A stretch of DNA of 23,447 nt from the IMG/VR virus record IMGVR_UViG_3300027754_000451, positions 1-23,447 of that record; one strand, written 5' to 3'. Each line of letters begins with the position of its first letter. Position 1 is the first letter of the stretch. Source of the stretch: a virus. Under the pieces are notes generated by a model. The model was not told the DNA's origin. It was given only the letters and a program-made list of their open reading frames with translations, and ran no database searches. Below, in pieces: positions 15,365-23,100 of this stretch. Position numbers and translations under genes: made by a program.

Positions 15365-18300
15365 ATGACTACAAAATATTTTAATGTAAAACAAGGTATA
15401 ACAACTGGTAATATATTACTAGATGGTATATCCGGTAATATTACAGCAAACAATGCTAACTTGGGTAATGTTGTTTCTGCTAATTTCTTCATAGGCGCTG
15501 GCAATAACTTAAGCAATATACAAGGTGCTAACGTTACCGGTAATGTAGCTAACGCTAACTTTGCTGGTTTTGTAACAGGGAACGCACAAGGTAATATTAC
15601 TTCAGTTGGTACACTAGCTAATTTAAGTGTAACAGGTACTGTAAGTGGTGGTAATTTTACTACTTCAGGTTATTCTAACACAGGTAGTCTAAATGTAACA
15701 GGATTGAGTAATTTAGGTAATGTAGGTAATGTTACAATTACCGGTGGTAGTACAAATCAATATCTAAAAACAGACGGATTGGGTAATTTAACTTGGTCAG
15801 GGATTGCAGCAGGATCTAATATTACTAATGGTAATACTAGTGTTGATATTCCAACTAGTAATGGAAATATTAACCTTACATCAAATGGAAATCTATCATT
15901 AACAGTAACTGAAACTGGCGTTAACGTTGCCGGAACATTGAATGCTACTGGTAATGCTAACACAGGTAATTTAGGTACTGGGTTTATATTTGCAACAGGC
16001 AATATTACTACAACCACTATTACTGCTAATGTAGCAAATGGTACTGCACCGTTTACTGTTAATTCAACTACGCAAGTTGCTAACTTAAATGTAGCAACAG
16101 CAGGTTTGTCAACAGCAGTAACAGGTGCCGCACAAGGTAATATTACTAGTGTTGGTACATTAACCGGTTTAAATGTCAGTTCAACTGTAACGGCGGTGGC
16201 ATTTACCGCTAATACTGGATTATTTACAGGTGATGGTTTTGGTTTATCAAATATAGCAGCTGGCAATATAATTGGAACTGTAGCAAATGCTAATTATTCA
16301 GCATATTCAGGTAATGCTAACTTTGCCAATATCGTAACAGGTGCCGCACAAGGTAATATTACTAGTGTTGGTTCATTAACCGGTTTAACTGTCAGTGGTA
16401 ACGCTAACGTCGGTAACTTAGGTACAACTGCATTGGTAGCAACCGGAACAGGTAGTTTTGGTGGTAATGTTAATATGAATAATTATAACATTACAAGTCT
16501 TGCTACACCAGTTAATGATACTGATGCGGCCACAAAAGCTTATGTTGATTCAACGGCACAAGGACTTGACCCTAAAGCATCTGTAGCATATGCAACTACA
16601 ACAAGTATTTTTGGTAGTGGTTATACTTATAATAATGGAACAAGTGGCGTTGGAGCAACAATTACTGCTAATAGTAACGGAGCATTGAGTATTGATGGGT
16701 CTACCCCGAGTATTGGGATGCGAGTATTGATAAAGAATGAAGTTGGTGCATTTGTTAATAATACAACAGAATCAGCCGCGTTCAACGGTATATATCTTGT
16801 AACAGTAGTTGGTTCAGGAGCAGCCGCTTTTGTATTAACACGTACAACTGATTTTGATATTGGTACTGAAATGGCAGGTGCATTTACCTTTGTTGAACAA
16901 GGTACGTATAACGCAGATACAGGTTGGGTTTGTACTGCAAATCCTCCAGTAACAGTTGGTACAACGCAAATTACATGGACACAATTCTCTAGCGCAGGCG
17001 CATACACGGCTGGTACAGGATTGTATTTAAACGGTAATCAATTTAATATTGCGAATACAGCAGTTACCCCTGCTCCATACGGTGGCGGAGATAGTGTAGC
17101 TACATTTACAGTTAATCAACAAGGCCAATTAACAGCCGCAAGCAATGTATCAATTACTGCTAATGCCGCTAACTTAACTGGCACTACTTTAAATGCAACC
17201 ATTATTAATTCTAGTTTAACAAGTGTCGGTACGTTGGGTAATCTATCAGTGTCATATGATATTACTAGTGGTAATGTTTATGCTAATAGTGGCACGGTAA
17301 AGGCTACATCATTAACTGGTACATTAACAACTAATGCTCAACCAAACGTTACTTCAGTTGGTACACTAACAAGCTTAGAGGTAACAGGTACAGCAAATGT
17401 AGGTAACGTAGTTACTACTGGTGTAGCTAATATAGGAAACCTTGCAGTAACAGGACTAAGTAATTTAGGTAATGTAGGTAACGTTATAATTACTGGTGGT
17501 ACTGCTAATTATGTATTACAAACTAATGGTTCAGGTAATTTAAGTTGGGTAGTACAAGCAGGTTCATCTGCAGCCAGCAACATTGCTAATGGAAATAGTA
17601 ATGTTAATATCCCGGCTGCTAATGGTAATATTAATCTTACCGCTAATAATAATACTTCAATGGTGGTTACACCAACTGGTGCTAACGTATCTGGTACTTT
17701 TAATGTTACTGGTAATTTAATTGCAGGTAACATCACCGGTGTTAATAATGTTAGTGCTAACACATTCACTGGTTCATTAACAACTGCGACACAAGGTAAT
17801 ATTACTAGCGTTGGTAGTTTAACTGGATTAACAGTTAGTAATGCATCAGGTACAGTTAATTTTACAACTACTGCTAACGTCACATTAGGCGCAGTAGGTA
17901 ATTTACATATTTCAGGTGGTAATACAAGCGAATATCTAAAAACTGATGGATCAGGTAATCTTTCTTGGGCTCCAATTGAAGAAACAAGTATAACTAACGG
18001 TAATAGTAATGTAAGTATTCCAACAGCTAACGGTAATGTAAATATTACTGCGGTAGGCAATACAACAATGGTTGTTACTGGTACAGGTGCTAATATCTTT
18101 GGTTATGCTAATATTACCGGCAACGTAGATGCGGCATATTTTATTGGTAATGGTATTGCTATAAGCAACATTGCTGGTGGTAATGTTTCTGGTACTGTTG
18201 CTAACGCAACATATGCGGTTAGTGCAGGTAGTGCTCAAACAGCAGTAGCAGTAACAGGTGCTTCACAAGGTAATATTACAAGTCTTGGTAATTTAACAAG

Positions 18301-18751
18301 TTTAAATGTACTTGGTAATATATCTGGTGGAAACATATACACTGCTGGTACTGCTAATGTAGGTAATTTAATAGTAACCGGTACAACAGCTTTTGGTAAT
18401 TTAACTACTAACTATATTGCTCTTAATGGTGGTTTAACAAGCAATCGTTCAAATGTATCAGTAACTACTAATACCCCAATTGACTTATTTCAATCAAGTA
18501 CATTCAGAACAGCAAAATATATTATTAGTGCATCAGGTGATGATGGATATCAATCAGTTGAAACATTGTTAATACATGATGGTACTACAGCTTATATCAC
18601 AATTTATGGTAGCATTTGCAGTAATAATACAGCAGATATTATTGAACTATCAGGTAATGTTAATAATATATCTGGAAATGTTGGTTTATTTGCAACTGGA
18701 ACTAGTGCAAACTTAAAAGTCAATATAGTCGGCACATACATTAACACTTAA
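15365..18751 (+). CDS. Asn-rich modular tail-fibre/adhesin protein
   Basis: The 1128-residue protein has the head MTTKYFNVKQGITTGNI, nearly the same as gene 6. The body contains NNLSNIQGANVTGNVAN (also in gene 1) and repeated AAQGNITSVG(T/S)L units. GGxxxxYLxT(D/N)GxGNLxW hairpins lie near nt 15735, 17490 and 17910. (S/T)NGN(S/T)xVxIPxxNGN cassettes follow the hairpins. A DAATKAYVD ... GLDPKASV module runs from residue 387 to about 550. The C-terminal domain (about 1026-1128) has TAKYIISASGDDGYQSVETLLIHD and ITIYGS, clearly homologous to the end of gene 4. An isolated Cys occurs in the module (TGWVCTA) and one in the C-terminal domain (YGSICSNN), which is unusual in this Cys-poor set. I infer a virion fibre or adhesin. 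The shared head and tip with neighbouring genes suggest equivalent placement with a variable shaft. Receptor and partners are unknown. Confidence 0.92.
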   Translation: MTTKYFNVKQGITTGNILLDGISGNITANNANLGNVVSANFFIGAGNNLSNIQGANVTGNVANANFAGFVTGNAQGNITSVGTLANLSVTGTVSGGNFTTSGYSNTGSLNVTGLSNLGNVGNVTITGGSTNQYLKTDGLGNLTWSGIAAGSNITNGNTSVDIPTSNGNINLTSNGNLSLTVTETGVNVAGTLNATGNANTGNLGTGFIFATGNITTTTITANVANGTAPFTVNSTTQVANLNVATAGLSTAVTGAAQGNITSVGTLTGLNVSSTVTAVAFTANTGLFTGDGFGLSNIAAGNIIGTVANANYSAYSGNANFANIVTGAAQGNITSVGSLTGLTVSGNANVGNLGTTALVATGTGSFGGNVNMNNYNITSLATPVNDTDAATKAYVDSTAQGLDPKASVAYATTTSIFGSGYTYNNGTSGVGATITANSNGALSIDGSTPSIGMRVLIKNEVGAFVNNTTESAAFNGIYLVTVVGSGAAAFVLTRTTDFDIGTEMAGAFTFVEQGTYNADTGWVCTANPPVTVGTTQITWTQFSSAGAYTAGTGLYLNGNQFNIANTAVTPAPYGGGDSVATFTVNQQGQLTAASNVSITANAANLTGTTLNATIINSSLTSVGTLGNLSVSYDITSGNVYANSGTVKATSLTGTLTTNAQPNVTSVGTLTSLEVTGTANVGNVVTTGVANIGNLAVTGLSNLGNVGNVIITGGTANYVLQTNGSGNLSWVVQAGSSAASNIANGNSNVNIPAANGNINLTANNNTSMVVTPTGANVSGTFNVTGNLIAGNITGVNNVSANTFTGSLTTATQGNITSVGSLTGLTVSNASGTVNFTTTANVTLGAVGNLHISGGNTSEYLKTDGSGNLSWAPIEETSITNGNSNVSIPTANGNVNITAVGNTTMVVTGTGANIFGYANITGNVDAAYFIGNGIAISNIAGGNVSGTVANATYAVSAGSAQTAVAVTGASQGNITSLGNLTSLNVLGNISGGNIYTAGTANVGNLIVTGTTAFGNLTTNYIALNGGLTSNRSNVSVTTNTPIDLFQSSTFRTAKYIISASGDDGYQSVETLLIHDGTTAYITIYGSICSNNTADIIELSGNVNNISGNVGLFATGTSANLKVNIVGTYINT

Positions 18752-18762
18752 TCAAATTTGTC

Positions 18763-18777
18763 CCCCTTAATAAGGGG
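18763..18777 (+). terminator. Possible short hairpin terminator after gene 5
   Basis: CCCCTT and AAGGGG form a 6-bp stem around an AAT loop, eleven bases after the gene 5 stop. Only a mixed A/T run and no clean T-tract follows, so intrinsic termination would be weak. Its last G is also the first base of the late-promoter-like motif. Confidence 0.4.
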
Positions 18778-18784
18778 ATAAATA
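18777..18784 (+). promoter_or_regulatory. T4-type late promoter motif (GATAAATA) before gene 6
   Basis: GATAAATA matches the T4 late element TATAAATA at seven of eight positions, in the longest gap of the window (65 bases). A TATAAT hexamer also occurs at 18788-18793, but no convincing -35 box lies at the right distance. The late-promoter reading is therefore preferred. It would start a transcript for genes 6 and 7. Confidence 0.5.
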
Positions 18785-18816
18785 TATTATAATTCGTAAA
18801 CAGGGAATATGGAACT

Positions 18817-20151
18817 GTGTCATTTAAATATTTTAACGTAAAGAACGGCCTAACGACTGGAAATATAGTATTGCATTCAGCAAATGCACATGTACAGGCA
18901 AATTACTTTCTTGGAAATATTAGTGTCACAAGCTCTGCAAATTTAGGTAATGTTAGTAATGTAAAAATTACAGGCGGAACCGCCGGCTATGTATTAAAAA
19001 CAGACGGTACAGGTAATCTGTCATGGACTGCTCAAGCAGGCGGTGGCGGAGCAGTTTACTTTCAAAGTAATGTAGATAATGTTGTTGCCGGCTCTACACT
19101 TGCAGTAAATGTAGATTATGCCAATGCTAGTTATCCTGGTGGACTATTTACATTAGAACAATTGGGCCCGGTTGAATTTACCACTACTGATATTTGGGCC
19201 GTTACTAGTACCACTAGTAAAAATGCATATGCAAATCTCATTGCAAATACAGCAAATGTGTCTAATATTAGATTGATACTATCTTTAGCTAATGCTACAT
19301 TTAATGTACAATCAACAGATACAATTACTATAGGATCTTCTACTATAACAGGAGCCAATCTAACAGGTTTGGGCATTTCTGGTACAGGTGGAACATACAC
19401 TATTGTAAATACATTGGTAGGCGACGCAATACAAACAAATTCTTCTACCGCTGTTAGTGCAAATTTAACCACATCCCGTGGCGTAAAAACGACAAATGGA
19501 ACAACACTAACAACTATTGCGGCAGTGCCATTCAATGTAACATCATTGACTGGATCTTTTTCTTCAAGCTCAGTTCCTTTTTGGACACCATCACAAACAT
19601 TTAATTGGAGTGCGGCATTAACATCAGGCGCAACTGTTAATAGCGGTAACGTAACATATAGTAATGTTTCAAATAGTGTAAGCGGGTCATTAACCTCTGT
19701 CGGAGCTACTAGTGGAACTAGTGCATCATTAGATAGCACATTAACATATACAATTAGTTCAAGTGATTATACAGGTGCCGGTGGTTTTGGCGCAGGTACA
19801 CGAACTATTCCTAGTACTGTTACAGGTACTGTTAGTCCTGCAACATTATATTATCCGTTATTCTATACAACTACAGGTAGTAGTGCTAATCCAAACTTCA
19901 CTACTAGTAGTACTAGAAATTCAAATAACTATGCTACAGGCCAAGGAGCAAATACAACGGCAACAACTACTAACTATTTGTGGATAGGAACACCTACTTC
20001 AACTGCTAGGTCATTTGGATTTACCTTTTTAGGCTCATTTGTAAGTGTTACACCGGACGTTACTTACAATAGTCAAACTATATCAGGGCAGACATATAAT
20101 GTATATGGATTCACAAATTATTCTGCAATAACATTCATTTATACGGTATAA
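18817..20151 (+). CDS. Small fibre/adhesin protein with non-repetitive Ser/Thr-rich C-terminal domain
   Basis: The 444-residue protein uses GTG at 18817. This is supported by the resulting head MSFKYFNVKNGLTTGNI, matching gene 5, by an in-frame stop at 18790, and by the lack of an in-frame ATG between them. The ATG at 18809 is in another frame and stops after ten codons. AGGGA at 18802-18806 may serve as ribosome site. Residues about 45-75 hold one GGTAGYVLKTDGTGNLSW hairpin. From about residue 80 the protein leaves the Asn repeat pattern. It becomes a Ser/Thr/Gly-rich beta-type region (VAGSTLAVNVDYANASYPGG, later FWTPSQTFNW, YYPLFYTT and NYLWIGTPTSTARSFGFTF), ending YNVYGFTNYSAITFIYTV. I do not recognise this domain with certainty. 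Of the complete genes here it has the shortest shaft, so it may be a tip or adhesin subunit. That is inference. Confidence 0.88.
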   Translation: MSFKYFNVKNGLTTGNIVLHSANAHVQANYFLGNISVTSSANLGNVSNVKITGGTAGYVLKTDGTGNLSWTAQAGGGGAVYFQSNVDNVVAGSTLAVNVDYANASYPGGLFTLEQLGPVEFTTTDIWAVTSTTSKNAYANLIANTANVSNIRLILSLANATFNVQSTDTITIGSSTITGANLTGLGISGTGGTYTIVNTLVGDAIQTNSSTAVSANLTTSRGVKTTNGTTLTTIAAVPFNVTSLTGSFSSSSVPFWTPSQTFNWSAALTSGATVNSGNVTYSNVSNSVSGSLTSVGATSGTSASLDSTLTYTISSSDYTGAGGFGAGTRTIPSTVTGTVSPATLYYPLFYTTTGSSANPNFTTSSTRNSNNYATGQGANTTATTTNYLWIGTPTSTARSFGFTFLGSFVSVTPDVTYNSQTISGQTYNVYGFTNYSAITFIYTV

Positions 20152-20152
20152 C

Positions 20153-23100
20153 ATGGCAGCACTAACATTCCCAACCCCCACACAACTTAAAAATATAGGT
20201 GAGCCAACTGCCAATTCCGATGCGGCAACTAAATATTATGTTGATATACAAGCAAGTGGTGGCAATGCAAATTATGCTAACTTTGCAGGAACTGTAACTA
20301 CTAATGCTCAGCCAAACATTACTTCAGTTGGCACATTAGTAAATTTAAATGTTAGTGGTACTGTTACTGCTGTAGCATTTACTGCTAACACCGGTATCTT
20401 TACTGGTAATGGATCTGGACTATCAAACATTGCTGGTGCTAACGTTACAGGTACTGTAGCTAATGCAACATATGCTGTATCGGCAGGTAGTGCAACAACA
20501 GCAGTTACCGTAACAGGTGCAGCGCAAGGCAACATTACAAGTGTAGGTACGTTAACAGATTTATCAGTATCTGGTAATGGTGTTATTGGTGGCAACTTAA
20601 CAGTTAACGGCACACTAACGTACATTAATTCTACTACATTATCAATTAGTGATCCAATCATTAATTTACAAACAGGACCAAATGGTGCGGCACCAGTTGC
20701 TAACAGTGGCAAAGATGTAGGTACAGCATTAAATTATTACGATACAAGCGCAAAGATTGCTTGGATGGGCTGGGATGTAAGTAATGCAGAAATAGCTTTT
20801 GGATCTAATGTTGGTATATCATCAGAAGTAGTAACATTTACTTCATTGGCCAACATTCGTTCTGGCAATGCACAATTAGGTAACAATGTATCAGCTAATT
20901 TCTTTACTGGTAACGGTTCGTTATTAACAGGTGTTACTACAGCTAGTATATCAAACGGAAATAGTAATGTAAATATTCCATTAGCTAACGGTAATATAAA
21001 CTTTAGTGCTGAAGGCAATGCCAATATATTAGTTGTTACCGGCACTGGCGCTAATATTACAGGTAATCTTACTACAACTAACATCATTACAGGTAATGGT
21101 TCTGGCGGCAATATTATTAACGCTAACGTCATCTCAGCTAATACATTTATTGCTAGTGGTAATGTCACTGCCGGTAATGCTAATTTAGGTAATTTAGCTA
21201 TAGCTAATTTCTTTAGTGGAGCTGGTAATAACTTAAGTAATATAACAGCTAGTAATATTACTGGTCAAGTAGGTAATAGTTTAGTTTCTGGCACCGTGTA
21301 TACAAACGCACAACCAAACATTACAAGTCTTGGTAATTTAACAGGGTTAACTGTAAGTAATGTATCCGGTATAGTTAACTTTACAACTACTGCTAATGTG
21401 ACATTGGGCGCGGTAGCTAACGTACATATCACTGGTGGTACTAGTGGTTATGTATTAAAAACAGATGGTACAGGTAATCTAAGTTGGATTGCTCCAGGTA
21501 GCGGAAGTAATAGTATCAGTAATGGTAATAGTAATGTCAGTATCCCCACAGCTAATGGCAATGTTAATATTAGTGCAGTTGGCAATGCTAATGTAGTAGT
21601 CATAACCGGCACAGGCGCTAATATATCCGGCACAGCAAACATAACGGGTAATGTTAATGCCCCGTACTTCATTGGTAACGGATATTACTTAACCGGGGTA
21701 GACACAAGTCCAGCAAATATATCAAATGGTAATAGTCAAGTAAACGTACCTGCCGCAAATGGCAACATAACTGTAACTGTTTCAGGAGTAGCTAACACAG
21801 TTGTGTTCAGTAATGTCGGTGTTGATGTAGCCGGCAATATAACTACGGGTAATATTCAAATTACAGGAAATGCTAATGCTACATATTTTGTAGGTAATGG
21901 TGCATTCTTAACAGGTGTCGCTACAAACCCAGCAAACATATCAAATGGAACCAGTAATGTAGAAGTTTCATTAAATGGTAATGTAACCACAAGTGTTAAC
22001 GGCAATGCTAATATACTAACCGTTACTGCCACAGGTATAGTTGTCACAGGTAATGCTACAATTGGTACTGGAACAGGTGGTAATCTTTCTGGTGCTAATA
22101 TAGTAACTGCAAATTTAATTGATGCAGGCAATGTTAATTCTTCAGGTAATGTTAATGCTACATATTTTGTAGGTAATGGTGCATTCTTAACTGGTGTAGC
22201 TACAAACCCAGCAAATATATCAAATGGAACTAGTAATGTAGAAGTTTCATTAAATGGTAATGTAACCACAAGTGTTAATGGTAATGCCAACATTTTAGTT
22301 GTTACTGGCACAGGTATAGTTGTAACCGGAAATGCTACAATTGGTACTGGTACAGGCGGTAATCTTTCCGGTGTTAATATAGTAACGTCAAATCTAATTG
22401 ATGCAGGTAATGTTAATTCAGCAGGTAATGTTAATGCTACATATTTTGTAGGTAATGGTTTTTACTTAACTGGTGTAGATACAAGCCCATCAAATATTAC
22501 AAATGGAAATAGTAATGTAGAAGTAACATTGAATAGTAATATTGTAATGTCGGTTGCGGGCAATGCTAACATATTAACTGTAACAGGTACAGGTATAAAT
22601 GTTACAGGCAATGCTATTATTGGTGCTGGTACAGGTGGTAACATATCTGGTGCTAATATCATAACTGCTAATACATTTACAGCACTAACTTCCGTAGACT
22701 TCACATCTACTTCTAATGCAAGTTTGGGAGCAGTTGGAAATGTAAAAATTACCGGCGGTACTAGTGGTTATGTATTACGCACAGACGGTGCAGGTAATTT
22801 ATCTTGGATTGCTCCAGGTAGCGGAAGCACTGGTATTAGTAATGGTAATAGTAATATAAATATACCGGCAGCTAATGGCAATGTTAATATTAGTGCAGTT
22901 GGCAATGCTAATGTAATTGTAGTAACTGGCACAGGCGCTAATATATCCGGCACTGCAAATATAACAGGTAATGTTAGTGCTCCCTACTTTATTGGTAATG
23001 GTTTTTACTTAACCGGGGTAGATACAAGCCCTGCAAATATATCAAATGGCAATAGTCAAATAAATGTACCTACTGCAAACGGTAATATCGCTGTAACTGT

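Noticed and set aside
18809-18841. ATG at 18809 as the start of gene 6
   Set aside because: It is in a different frame and reaches a stop after ten codons. GTG at 18817 gives the head motif shared with gene 5.
2901-19987. Short plus-strand frames inside the large genes (2901-3116, 3765-3983, 8495-8689, 10005-10226, 19763-19987)
   Set aside because: They overlap confident long genes in another frame, lack ribosome sites and show no recognisable protein pattern.
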